Below, piece after piece: positions 21,649 to 33,374 of a DNA stretch of 64,000 nt; within the stretch, counting starts at the first letter, position 1; each line of letters opens with the position of its first letter. Origin of the DNA: Leuctra nigra (taxonomy: Eukaryota; Arthropoda; Insecta; Plecoptera; Leuctridae); contig OW203765.1 of assembly GCA_934045905.1 (NCBI GenBank), positions 21,763,409 to 21,827,408 of the forward strand, in the 5' to 3' direction. The notes under the pieces were generated by a model. It saw only the letters and a program-made list of their open reading frames with translations, was not told where the DNA came from and searched no databases. A program made the position numbers and the translations under genes.

Positions 21649-23475
21649 TCAATCCTTCAAAAGATTGCTCAGAGGCAAGTCATGAACCGATTCATCACCA
21701 TTTTTCTTCTTCTTAACATACTTCCTGTTGTTTACTGGTGGCGTATAAACAACTCCGGGCACATCTTTGTGATACTTCATGTGATTCTTCTTGGAAACGT
21801 TATGTCGGAATGCAAGTCCGCATACTTCACACTTGTATGGTTTGTCGCCGGTGTGAAGACGCAAGTGAGCGTCCAGGTTCTGTTTCAATGTGAACGGTCG
21901 GTCACAGAAACTGCATTTGAACGGAGTCTCCTGAGTGTGTGTTCGCATATGATATTTCAATCCTTCTTTCTTGAGAAACATTTTCAAACAAATCTGACAC
22001 TTGATGGTTTTAATGGCAACTGTCAATCTATGTTTCTTTTTAATATGATAGCTCAGTTTATATTGACTCGTCAATTCTATTCCGCATTCTTCACATATAA
22101 ACTTTTTGTTGAGGTGAACACTCTCAATATGACGTTGCAGCTGGTATGTATAACTGAATCTCTCTCCACAAGTGCTGCATTCAAAGTTCTTTGTATATGC
22201 ATTCACATTGTGTACATTAAGTAAGTGTAAAAGAAGATGTTGATTACCCAGAGTTTCATATCCGCATGTTTTACAAATACTTTTGGAGTTCCTGAAGTCA
22301 GCATACTCATGCAGTTTCATGTGCTTATTGAGAATTTTATTGTATCCAAATGACAGACCACAAATAGAGCATAAAACACCTGTTTTTTTTCCCACAGGTT
22401 TCTTGCATTCTTTGTGACTGGACTGGTATTTTCTTTTAACAGATTTCTTGAGTTTAGCTGGATTAGGGATTATTTTATCACACTCTTGGCGACTCTTGGA
22501 CACTCCTCTTTGTTTAACAGATTTCTCGAGTATACGTTGATTAGCAATTGTTTCATCCCACTCTTTCCGACTGTACTGTCGTCTCCTTTTAACAGATTTC
22601 TTGATTTTATGTTGATCAGGAATAGTTTTATCACCTTCTTCTTTACTGCAGTGGCTTCCTCTTTTATTAGGTTTCTCGAGTTCATGTTGGTTAGGAAATG
22701 TTTCATTCGACTCTTTCCGACTGGAGCTGTGTCCTCTTTTGACAGATTCCTTGAGTTCATGTTGATTAAGAATTGTTTCTTGCAACTCATTGGGACTGGG
22801 AACTGTATGGGCAACATCTATGTGATGTTTCAATGCCAGTTCACTCCGAAAACTAACTCTAATACAGGACTTTATCGGGCAAGGAAATCTATTATGAAAT
22901 GTGTATGCTTCGTGCACATTTAGAAGATTCTGATCAAGAAATACGTTTCCGCAAACAATGCATGCAAACGTTGCATTTAAATGATTTGTGGTCACAGGAG
23001 TTGTGTTGTAGGTATTAGTTACACTTACAGATGACTCGCCAGCATTATGTCCCACAAAATGACTGCCCAACAAATCCGGTATCTCAACAATCCTGAAAGT
23101 ATGAGCTTTCACTTCGCTTACTGTCTTGGCTGTTTCGTGTAGAGTATTATCTAATGTGTTTGGCAGAACAACACCATTTGAGAGTACATGACAAATATTT
23201 TCTTCTTTTAAACACAGAGGGTCTTCCGGACAACTTATGTCTACTGTTTGCATTTGAGCTTCCAAGTAATTATTTTCAACTTTTACTTCACTTACTGGCG
23301 ATGTTGCCTCTTGATAACCGGGAAATAGCTGGCAAAGATTATGAGTGGTGCGTATATCTTGATCCAAATTGGTCGGAAATGAGGTGATGATTGCAGGTGT
23401 AGATTCAGGCTCAGGTTTGGTGCAGTTATCTTTCTGTGATGACATTAAAGGCTCACTAACATTCTCTGCGAGATA
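21649..23475 (-). CDS. Gene 4 terminal exon: nine C2H2 zinc fingers
   Basis: Third exon with 32007-31864 and 27499-27344; predicted protein about 708 aa, the longest of the cluster. The acceptor TTTCAG/TAT is at 23475. After the IVEIPDLLGSHFVGH block it keeps a two-finger pair (CIVC...; CPIKSC with C-x4-C spacing) that is absent from genes 3 and 5. Next come about 5.5 copies of the basic linker repeat and seven fingers (CSIC, CKTC, CSTC, CEEC, CQIC, CSFC, CEVC). The finger 5-6 linker is THTQETPF, as in gene 3. The tail is DVPGVVYTPPVNNRKYVKK. Confidence 0.92.
   Translation of the reverse strand, partial: YLAENVSEPLMSSQKDNCTKPEPESTPAIITSFPTNLDQDIRTTHNLCQLFPGYQEATSPVSEVKVENNYLEAQMQTVDISCPEDPLCLKEENICHVLSNGVVLPNTLDNTLHETAKTVSEVKAHTFRIVEIPDLLGSHFVGHNAGESSVSVTNTYNTTPVTTNHLNATFACIVCGNVFLDQNLLNVHEAYTFHNRFPCPIKSCIRVSFRSELALKHHIDVAHTVPSPNELQETILNQHELKESVKRGHSSSRKESNETFPNQHELEKPNKRGSHCSKEEGDKTIPDQHKIKKSVKRRRQYSRKEWDETIANQRILEKSVKQRGVSKSRQECDKIIPNPAKLKKSVKRKYQSSHKECKKPVGKKTGVLCSICGLSFGYNKILNKHMKLHEYADFRNSKSICKTCGYETLGNQHLLLHLLNVHNVNAYTKNFECSTCGERFSYTYQLQRHIESVHLNKKFICEECGIELTSQYKLSYHIKKKHRLTVAIKTIKCQICLKMFLKKEGLKYHMRTHTQETPFKCSFCDRPFTLKQNLDAHLRLHTGDKPYKCEVCGLAFRHNVSKKNHMKYHKDVPGVVYTPPVNNRKYVKKKKNGDESVHDLPLSNLLKD
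22395..22795 (-). repeat. Coding minisatellite in gene 4 linker
   Basis: About 5.5 tandem units of 75-78 nt, homologous to the repeats in genes 3 and 5; one unit more than in gene 3 (the extra, leftmost unit begins ETILNQHELKESVKRG). Confidence 0.75.
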
Positions 23476-24152
23476 CTGAAACAGGGAAATATGAAAATAA
23501 AGTAAATACATGTGCCTAGGTTTCCCCAAAAACTCTATGAACTTTGTCACTATTACAACCCATAAATATCATATTGTGGTGATTTTGAAGAAAACATTGT
23601 AGTAGGTAGTCAATTTATAGATTTTACTTTCTGGAAAATATGAACTTCTCTCCATTTCTTCACTAACTATTTGATATTTGTCATTACTCATTACTCATTA
23701 ACGTAGTAGAATTAGGTACCTACCTAATCATTGAAATATCATAAAATAGTGATTTCAGTTATATTCCTCCAAATTATGGTGACTGATTTAACTTGAACCT
23801 AACAATTAATATTTTTTTAAATAAATATTGGTTATTTATAATAAATACATCATGGTCAATGCTCTAGTCAATGCTCTAATTGATCATCCTATGATTCATG
23901 AACATACTTCAGACTCTAAAGGCTCTAGACTTTGGTTCAACTTTAAATAAAATAACCCAAGAAACACGAGAGTCTGTAACTGATGTGTGGTTAACTGTAT
24001 GATTATAGATGAACACGGACATAGAATGCAACTAAATTAAAAACATTATTTTAAGCAAATAATGACATTTTAAAAATATTGTAGTTCTTTTACATTAAAG
24101 GTAAAAGAACACGAAATTTTCAGGAATAATAAATTAACATTACTTAGAAATA

Positions 24153-26351
24153 CCGGGTGGCCCCAAAAAAACGTCCAATGGGCGAGACACCGCTGCGAGG
24201 AAACTACTGCAGACATTAGTCCGAAAATGTCACATGTTTGTTATACCTATAACAAACATACCAATGTTTGAAGTGTGAAAGTTTCCAAGCAAAAACATTT
24301 CTTTTGTAGGGAAAAAGTTACAGCTGTTCCAATTTGGCTTTCGAAAAATTGATTATACAGAGCTCAAAGAGCGCGTAATCAGAAAAAGTCCAATAGCATA
24401 TGGACAACTTTATTTTCAACACTACTGATGATATCAGGCTGAAAATTTCAAATGCTATTCAAAACATAATGACTAGAGATAGGATAGTTATGCAAAGAAA
24501 TATCCCAAAATATGCAATTGAAAGTGCCAATATATGCAAAATATGCAATTGAAAGTGCCATTATATGCAAAATATGCAACGCAAATTTATTGGATGAACG
24601 GATCATTTAAAATTGGGATCTTTTTAGAAAAATAACCCAATATTAAATGTATTAATTAATTAACTAATGCACTTCCTACTGTAACATACACCAAAACACT
24701 TCACTTAAATCCACCACTATCAAACACTTCTTTCAAATTGTCAATAAAACTTTCCAACTGCTGAGAGAACAATCATTCAGTACCACACTAAACAATGAAC
24801 TGAACGAACTAAGCATGCCTTTCTCTTTTCTGGAGTGAAAGATGAATTGCTGATTGGAGATGCAAATCTCAACTAGCCAATGGGAGGCCATCTTACACTA
24901 GGAGAATGATTCACTACAAACAACAGTGCAGGTCCCAAAATAGACAATCACCTGCCAGGAAGTTGAAAACAAGGGATTTAGCTGGGGAAACCAGGTAGAA
25001 TTGTTCTTTTGCAAATTGAGATGTACAACATTTCGAAAAAATTATATAAAATTAGCATGCGGAAAGTGTGATTTTAAAGAAAAAATGACAAAATGACTGA
25101 AATATGCAAAATATGCAAGAAAATGCTGAAATATGCAGTTTTCCTCCAAAAATTCCCAAATATGCAAAATATGCAAAATAAAACCTATATTTTGGGAATC
25201 AGGGGATCTCAAAACGAATTTATATCTATGTTTCCATATGATCTGACGATTTAAAATAAATATGCATTTGCATAACTATCCTATCTCTAATAATGACTAT
25301 CTATTGTGTGCAAATTTCATTACATATGTATCAGTAGAACGAAAGTTAAGGTATCTTGATGTTGAGCTTAAAAACAGAAAAAAGTAGATAATTTCACTTA
25401 AAATTAAGGTGCTGCAAGCGCGAGCGATTTTGCTGCTTTTTGTAGACACTTTTTGAGATACGATTGGAGACGAAATGGGTATACCAAATTATTTGAAATT
25501 TTAATCGTGATTAGATAAAAGACAAACTTAGGGTTATCCCTTGGTAAATTTTTAATTTTTTGTTTCGTTAATTAGTAATAATTAGTAGATTTTTGGTGAA
25601 AAATTAGCTATTTTCTTGTCTCCCTGGGCGCCGTATAAAATTAAATTTCAAAAATGTGCCAAGGGATAACCCTAAGTTTGTCTTTCATCTATTCATGATT
25701 AAAATTTGAGATCAATTGGTTTACGGGTTTGGTCTCCAATCGTATCGCAAATTTCATAGTTTTGCGCGGTTTTGTTGAATAACCGGCGCACATTTGATGA
25801 TGCAATCAGCAAAAATGAAAAAGTGCTACTAATATACAATCAGACTGATCATGTGAACATCCTGTAAAAGTTACACTCACTTATGAAACAATTTTTCTCT
25901 CTCAATTTTCTAAAACGGCCGAACATGTGAAATAAATCTTGAGAAATTATTTCTTGTGTATTCTGCTTTTAAAGCGCAAATTCTAGATTTAACATAACTT
26001 TCGTGACATTGATTCAATTGAATTGAAATTTTTACACTTAGGTAATCAATAGTAATATATTTTGAATATCATATGAAATTTTCAGCTTGATATCATCAGC
26101 AGTTTTGAGTAAACAGCCGGCCATTGCACATTTTCTGGCCGCGTGATTTTTGAGCTCCGTATAATCGATTTTTCGACAACGAAATTTGAACAGCTGTAAC
26201 TTTTTTCTCATAAAAGTTAAAGTGTTAAAACTTTCACATATTATACCTTAGTATGTATTGTATAAATGGTGTAATTTTCAGCCCGATATGTGCAGTATTT
26301 TTGTCACAGTGATGTCTCGCCCGTTGGACATTTTTTTGGGGGGCCACCCAG
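24153..26351. mobile_element. Tc1/mariner-like TIR element, 2.2 kb, TA target
   Basis: Long inverted ends: CCGGGTGGCCCCAAAAAAAC, then GTCCAATGGGCGAGAC, against GTCTCGCCCGTTGGAC near 26310 and GGGGCCACCCAG at the right end. Flanked by TA (24151-24152, 26352-26353). The gene 3 intron counterpart (about 19205) is empty. Internally it also has inverted blocks such as CTTAGGGTTATCCCTTGG (about 25527) and CCAAGGGATAACCCTAAG (about 25660). No transposase recognised. Carries the hAT at 24474-25289. Lies in gene 4 intron 2. Confidence 0.8.
24474..25289. mobile_element. hAT-like element, 816 bp, TSD ATAATGAC
   Basis: Inverted ends TAGAGATAGGATAGTTATGC / GCATAACTATCCTATCTCTA with a perfect 8-bp duplication ATAATGAC (24466-24473, 25290-25297). 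Near both ends there are repeated ATATGCAAAATATGCAA motifs, possible transposase-binding repeats. Confidence 0.9.
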
Positions 26352-26710
26352 TAGGTACAATGACATTTTTCGATTATTTGGTTGAGCTCCTAAGACTTGT
26401 ACAGACGAGGTCGAAAATAATGATTTTCTTCACAAATATTAACTTTTTCAAACATTTTTTAGAAATGTTTGGAAAGTAATTTTTATCTTCTGGTATAACA
26501 CCTTCTCATATAATACTAGAAACATTACCTACTCGTAATGTTATTTTATATATACCTGTCTGGTGATTTAGTTTTTGAAATTTTTGATTTTTTTTTAATC
26601 CATAATATGGAAGGCCCTAACTTCTCATTTTTAAAAAAATACAATTGTAAGATATGAAGTTGAGCTTATATGTTTGATTTAAGATTTGAAAGCTTTGAGA
26701 TAACTCTTTC

Positions 26711-26988
26711 TCGGGGTTGGCAACCGTTTTTGGTAAAGGAGCCAATTTCCCAAAAATTAATAAATTGGATAATAATTGGAGCCGCACTAGAGGCAATCAA
26801 AAATAATACAATTAAAAAGTGTCTCTAGGACTCTAAAATGAACAAATTGAATCAAATAACCTTCCAATTGTTGCCCGCAGGACTATTTTATTGTTTTCGA
26901 ATTTTCAAATTTTTCAATTCCAGATCTTTATTTAAAATATAAAGAGCCATTCAAGAACCACAAAAGAGCCGCATGTTGCCGACTCCTG
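26711..26988. mobile_element. Internally deleted hAT, same insertion as 19560-20247
   Basis: Ends TCGGGGTTGGCAACCG and GTTGCCGACTCCTG; flanks actctttc / CTCTATCG as in gene 3. Shared position shows it pre-dates the gene 3/gene 4 duplication. Confidence 0.8.
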
Positions 26989-27343
26989 CTCTATCGGGTC
27001 ACAATTGAGAATGCTTTCAATGGATGCACCAAAAACTGAAATTTTCACCAAAATCCAAAGATTGAATATAGCCGGAAACAAAATTGGTAAAACCAAGCGT
27101 CGTTTCTAGGTCAGTTTATGCATGGAAATAGTACTAGGTAGGCTACCTAGAACCATGATTTAAAAAAAAATGTGCCGCAACGATTTCTATTAATTTTAGG
27201 CGTATTTTAATGGAATGTCCCTACTACTAGGCAGTTCAGACTCGGTGCAGTTCCTTTGATAAATCTAGATATCACTTTAGCACGAGGCTGATAGAACTAA
27301 ACATGTTGAAAATAGTTTTAAGTAGGTATCTAGGCGCTCTAAC

Positions 27344-27499
27344 CTTCAAGGCTGCCACTTGACTTTGCAGTGATATTGTCCAGTATTGATGGAGCTTCTG
27401 GTTGGTGGTAATGCATCGATCTTTGAAGTCCAGGAAGTCATTCATGAAATCATCGCACTTCTTGCAGACAATCTGTGGAAGATGATCTTCCGGAAATAT
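27344..27499 (-). CDS. Gene 4 exon 2: second half of ZAD domain
   Basis: 156 nt, phase 0; acceptor GGCTGCAG precedes ATA TTT CCG and the donor is AAG/GTTAGA. It encodes IFPEDHLPQIVCKKCDDFMN, then FLDFKDRC, and ends AALK. CKKC is the second ZAD ligand pair. Nearly identical to gene 5 exon 2 (54617-54462). It could be joined to the terminal exon of gene 4 (23475) or, by skipping, to the orphan exon of gene 3 (18529). Confidence 0.92.
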
Positions 27500-28175
27500 C
27501 TGCAGCCAAATACACAAAACATTTTATTACAGTCTGTTCCAAGAATGTTGATAGGTATGAATTATGAAAATAAAATATAATAATTATTTATTATTATTCA
27601 GAATAATAATAATATAATATTATTATATTTTCATAATTCATACCTAATAAATAGGTAATAAAGGCCATAATATGACAAATCCAAACACACAAAATTCAGG
27701 CAATAATTATTATTTATTATTGATTATTACCTACAATACCGTTTTACCAAAAAAGATAATTAAAGCAAGAAGATGTTTCATGTATACCAAGGTAATGTTA
27801 AAATCTCTGTGAAAAATTGTGATAAAAAACTATGTCCTCTCCTAATAAACCTCACAGCTAGATGTCCCCGGTGCTAACACTCTTTCCACCTGTTTGGGCT
27901 GTTTTTGGGGATCATTCTGGCAGCACTGCATTTCAGGATTTCAAGGTGCATTGGCAGTTTTTAAAGATATCTACCAGCATTTTCTTCACGGCCTATGGAT
28001 GAAATATTTAACCCTCCAAGTGCTACCTTCGATTTTTTCGACACTTGAAAATGTATTTCTAGTGCCACTGTCGATTTTTTCGGCACTTCGTACATTTTGG
28101 GCCCTAAAGTTTATTTAAGGGCACACAGAGTATTTTGTTGGTGGGGTTGGGTTGAGTATTTGACCAATAGTAGAT

Positions 28176-28395
28176 CAATGGGGTTGTTCACTGCCATTTG
28201 CTCTCACTCGCAGCGCTAGCGGCAATGGAGGTATCTCTCTCTGATTGGTTGGTCTCTGAATCCAAGATCTATGAATCAAACTCCCGCCAAGGTTTAAAAA
28301 CCTTCCATTCCGCTAGATGCATTTTGATTGGCTCTCTCCCGGACGATTAGAACAGCAGCGCCATCTACAATAGTTTTGCGTGAACAACCCCATTG
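28176..28395. mobile_element. 220-bp MITE
   Basis: Inverted ends CAATGGGGTTGTTCAC / GTGAACAACCCCATTG. No clear target duplication was found. Confidence 0.65.
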
Positions 28396-29517
28396 TGAGC
28401 TGGATCAGTCGATAAAATTAATTTAGAAAGGCCGTGAAACAGGATTCATAAAGATGGCGGTGAAATCTCGCCTATTGTTACCATGTGTGCAATTGCGCAT
28501 GCGCATCAACTAAAATCGACGATCTTTTATTCTATTGCAGATAATTGTTTGACTATTTTTTTGGTATTTCTCAGCATTGTAAATAATATGAATTTTGACA
28601 ATAACGATTATGGTGTTTAGTGATTATTTTGTGCCAATAATTTGGCAAAATCCTTTTTTATTTGAAATAAAATTTTATACGAAAAATTATATTTTTAATC
28701 AATGGACCACTAGTCATTATCTTGAGATGTGACATCACGAATAAAACAGATGACAGAAGGATGTGGGCCGTGACCGTCAAGAAGGCTGTGACAGCACAGT
28801 AATCAATAGTAATCAAATAGCAAATGGATCAATTTTGAACTTCAACTGTCTTTCCTCCACACATATTTTGATTGGCTCTTTCTCCCACTATATGGACAGT
28901 GCTGCTCTAGTGTGAGTAAAGAGAACTATTATTCTACATTGACTCCTCCCACTGCCATTGGTCCATTGATATTTTGAAAAAAATTGAAATGTGATATTTT
29001 TTTAAACTCCTTTATTATTTAATACCACATGTACACACAAACATCACACAATCCACAAAGCTCAGGGAGCTCATCTGTAGGGAAACTGGAAAGACAATAT
29101 GAAAAGAAAGAACAATATGTTTTAGGAGCGTAAAGAGAACATAAAAAACAGAATTACTTATAAAAGTAACTTGAGAATAATAAGATAAAAAAGAAATATT
29201 ACATAAATAATCACATAACATGAACATTCAAACACTTGCTACTATCAAAGAAGGTTGAGAGTTCTATAGTAAACAACCATCAAAGAAGGATTAATAAAAA
29301 TAACTCAAGAATAAAGAAAAAGTGAATACAATAACACAAAAAAGAATGTATAAATTATAACTCAAGAATAAAGAAAAAGTGAATATATACTAATAATTCC
29401 TAATATGACATAATAATCACAAAAAGAAAATTCACCATACATTATAACTTCCATACAAGGTTGAGATAATCATAGGTTCAAAAATGGTTCTAAAGTGAAC
29501 ACCCCTCGAAAAGAATA

Positions 29518-29756
29518 GGCCATTTAAGAAAGTCAAAGCGCATGCGATAAAGCCTGACAGGTCCACAGCCGTCTAGTATGTAGTGACTAGTTCTGTTTAG
29601 TGTCTCTCATATTTACGTGTTGTTTTCGAGAAGGCTGTGGGTGGGATGACGTCATGCCAGTCCTTTGAAGTGCACACTGCGCATGCGTTTAAGCCTGATA
29701 GATAACATTAGTACCACACCTCACCGACAGATGTATCTTTACTTTCTTAAATGGCC
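29518..29756. mobile_element. 239-bp MITE, TA-flanked, copy 1
   Basis: TA then GGCCATTTAAGAAAGT; right end ACTTTCTTAAATGGCC then TA. An inverted copy of identical length lies at 48456-48694. Confidence 0.8.
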
Positions 29757-29873
29757 TATTAATAAAAATAATTCAAGAGTAATAAGAAAAAGTGAATACA
29801 CAACCTAAACTCAAATGATTCTTTAAAGTGTTTTGAAACATTTAAAATCGATCCCAATATTGTTGAACAATTA

Positions 29874-30768
29874 TTGAGCGAGCGTCACCACGGTACTCTT
29901 ATGGCACTTTCACTGTGTGTTTTTTTTTGTTTGTTTATTTTTTTGTGGTCACAGCCCAGGTCAAACCGCTCAAGCAATCGATCTGAAATTTTGTACACTG
30001 TATACTAAAGTAATCTATGAGGTCCATGGGATCGTTTATGAACGGGATCCCGTGATTGGTTTAAATTTTAAAAAAATTATCTTTTGATTGGTTGTTCCGA
30101 TCAATTTGAAATTTTGACAAGTCATTTCAACCAACATTGTACCCAATCATAAAAAGTTTCAGCCAAATCCTCCCATTGGTTCAAATTTGAAAACATATTT
30201 CCTGTGTTTTTTTTAAATTTATACTAGAACCGATTGAACGATTAACTTATAACTTCGCATGATGGTTGGGACCAACATTAGCTGCATTTTTGACAACTTT
30301 CATACTAATCTGTGTTTAAATCCAAAAGTTATTGACATTTTACGGACATTTTGCGTGTTGGCTGTCAAATTCACGGCGACTTCGACTCTTCAGTTCATGG
30401 CAAGGTAGTTAGAGCAGAAACTTTTAAACGCATGAAACTGATAATGACCGTTCAACAGTCGATCTGATATTGTGTAGACTTATTTATATCAGATGAGTGG
30501 CCCAGGTATATTTTTTGAAAGAGATCCTGGGATTTTTGAAAATTCACACGGAACCGTTCAATCATAAAGGTTCAATCTATCAACTTAAAACTTTGCATGG
30601 TTATTTGGACCAATATTTTAGGAATTTGTTGAGATTTTTATACAAGTCTGTGACGAAATTCTAGAATGATTGGCTTTTAATGACATTTTCGATAGACAGA
30701 ATTTCTGTTCGAGGTGTTATGCGTATCCGTGCTCGCTCATGAACGCGTTACCCAGAGCTTTTTCCTAG
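29874..30768 (+). mobile_element. Full Helitron-like non-autonomous element, ~895 bp
   Basis: Starts ATTGAGCGAGCGTCACC, carries poly-T and diverged ~120-bp modules, and ends GTGCTCGCTCATGAACGCG...GAGCTTTTTCCTAG followed by TT. Same orientation as 10842-11461 and opposite to 14401-15289. Confidence 0.68.
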
Positions 30769-31863
30769 TTTCATCTACAAATTAATTTTCCCAATAATGT
30801 CCACATTTCTGCTAAATAGGGCTGGCACTACACTTTTTAGACCTGGCACTTGTAGGGTTAATACTTAATGGCCTAGCCTACTAGAATTAAAAATAGCAAA
30901 CAAAAGTTTCTTTACCAAGAAAACTTATATTTTATTTTATTTCTCTTTCAATACATAACGAAATGACATGAGATCAATTGCACTTTACTCAGTTCGAAAT
31001 TGCATTTATGAAAAGTTACATTTAATTAGTCAATGACGATTTCCAGAGCCATCAAACTTGAAGCAACTTCAGAACTAGCTTGGACTTCTTCAAGGTAAAC
31101 TGTGAATTAGATACGATTGATATTGCAACATTGTATTTGAGGGTTTTGAAAGTCCAATTTTATGAGTGGGAGAGAGACAGAGATATACGAATCAGAGACA
31201 TCTAGCGGTGAGGTTTATTATGAGACATCTCAATTTCTTACCGACAGATTTTAACATTACGAGTTTTACCTACATCTGCACTTATGACAATTACCTATTC
31301 ACATGTCGAGATTAAAAGATACTACTACCTACCTAGTAGGTATTTTTTCATATTCAGACCGTTGCCGCCCTTAAATATCAAAGAATATCATAAATTTAAA
31401 GTACTGTTGAATGAATATGTAAAATGCAAAATATAAACGTAGACTTTGTGTTGAAATAGCCTTTGTGCTAAATAAATACATCTACAACAACAATTAAGGG
31501 TGCATTCACGTGATTGTGAGAAGAAAGGACGCAAATGTCCAGAACGTTTTGCGTTTTTAAAACAAGTAAGTGAGTCAACTACACGAAAAAGGTAGATTCC
31601 CTTATTGCTGACTATGACCAGTCGTCGACAGGTGGCCTTTTGTTGGTCATGGCACCCGCACACGAGATTGTCTGTCGTGCTAGACATGAGATATACCGAT
31701 GTCGGTCAGCTTGGCTCAACCAGTGTAACAGAACACTGGGCTCTGAAGAACAGAGGTAATACGGAACAGCTTGGTCGCGACCAAAAGAAAAAGGAGAAGA
31801 TCTGGATCTGAGTTAGACAAACAATAACCTAAAAATCGTACCTAGGATGTAATGTTTACTTAC

Positions 31864-32007
31864 ATTCACAGACGTTATTCCCGATATTATCTTAGATGTC
31901 GGTACGGAGTACATATTACACCCATTGTTTTGTGGAGCACCGAAAGCAATCTGCTTCATGGGTCCTTGTGAAGAAAAACACAGACGACAATGTTTAAGAA
32001 ACTCCAT
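31864..32007 (-). CDS. Gene 4 exon 1: start codon and first half of ZAD domain
   Basis: ATG at 32007; an upstream in-frame ATG at 32022 would add MLIGI. Donor AAT/GTAAGT, 48 codons, phase 0. It encodes MEFLKHCRLCFSSQGPMKQI and ends ITSVN. CRLC gives the first ZAD ligand pair. The homologous gene 5 exon is 62444-62301. Confidence 0.9.
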
Positions 32008-33018
32008 AATACCTATCAACATTGGGCGCCATCCATCGTTCGTTCAACGTTTTTTAGTTTTTAGTTTGGTAAACCTGTAGTGTGAAATGGGGTACTCGAA
32101 AAAAGGATATCCAACTTGACAGAAATACATTTTAAAAATTATGATAAATTTAAAAAATCAAAATTCAATAAAATTTTAAAATCGGAAATAACTGTACAAG
32201 AACAATTAGTGTATCCTAGGATTATAACACCCACTTGTGTACCTATCACATCAGACTTTCCCATTTCTGTGGGAAAGTATAGCCAGAAAAATGTAAATAT
32301 AATGAACTCACCAGAACTTTTGAACAATAGGTACAATGTATTATTCTCAGCTGAGTTTTGCAAGATTAGGATCCATTAAATAATTTCTCGTAAAAATGAC
32401 CACAAGAAAAACATTAGATATGTATAAAATAAAAAATCGGCGACTTAAATTCCCAAATGCAATTATTTTTTTTTAAAAATTGTAAATATGAAGTTCCTTG
32501 GTTTTGGGGCTAGATCTTAGAGCAAGTGCGTAAGAAGAACTGGGGGGATAATTATCCTCCCCCCACTCAAGCAGTCTGACTGATACCCTATTCACCATAT
32601 AAATAATAAATCATGTTTAACATCCCATAACTAAAGTTATAAATTGCTTAGAAAATTTAAAAATACGCCCTGTGTGACAACAATAGAGCATTGCTTCTTG
32701 TAAATTGAGCTGTTTCTTCATAATGCCTTCAATACATATTATATACTAATACAAGGTAATAAAATTTGGATACTAATAAAATAGGTAAGGGGTGCACGAT
32801 GCTGTAGTGCTATCATACCACTAAATTATTGGGACTATCAATCAAACAAATTAGATTCTTCTTTACATATTAAACTAGAAAAACTCTCCTAAAACACACT
32901 GATAACTTCATGGGTCAGCTTTTGTAGGTATTTTAGGTAATACATAATAGTAATTTGCTAAATTTGTTCGAAATATCATCAGATTAATGGGTGATAAGTG
33001 ATTTTTGTGACCTGCAGT
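32008..33018. other. 5' flank of gene 4 running into 3' flank of gene 5
   Basis: No gene seen. The stretch from about 32500 is repeated at 63060-63432 (CCCACTCAAGCAGTCTGA; AGGTAATAAAATTTGGATAC), so it marks the boundary between repeat units. Confidence 0.6.
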
Positions 33019-33374
33019 GCGATCAGTGGCGTGCCGAACCTATCTTGAGGACCGGTGCTTATTCATTGATGGGTATACCCACCCACCCACAATGGTCAAG
33101 AACATAAAATTGGCAGCGATCGCAATGGGGTCTGGGGAGAGGACCCCCCAGTAGGTACATACAGGTCCGGGGTGCGAGCATAGCCTCGGAAAAAAATTCA
33201 ATTTCAATTCCAACTTTGGAGGTTTTTGGTGCATTTTAGACTTGAAAATAATTATCATTGTTAATATTTGATGAAGCACCTCTTAAAACTACAGAGAAAC
33301 AAATAAAGTGTAGTGAATTATTTCAGTTTTAGCTCTGGGAAGTAATTAATTTAATTATTAAACGGTTTGCACCC

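Larger units (their letters stand above)
28012..30857. mobile_element. piggyBac-like element remnant, TTAA target
   Basis: TTAA (28008-28011) then CCCTCCAAGTGC; the right end is GCACTTGTAGGG then TTAA (30858-30861). CCCT termini and TTAA duplication are the piggyBac hallmark. No transposase frame. It contains a 220-bp MITE, a 239-bp TA MITE and a Helitron-like copy. Absent from the gene 5 intron. Confidence 0.6.

Noticed and set aside
18604..21649. Search for ZAD exons belonging to gene 3
   Set aside because: No CRLC or CKKC-type short exon with splice sites on the minus strand; homology to gene 4/5 ends at 20307.
32116..32379. 87-codon plus-strand frame upstream of gene 4
   Set aside because: AT-rich, no motif, and the homologous region upstream of gene 5 (about 62560-62700) does not keep it open.
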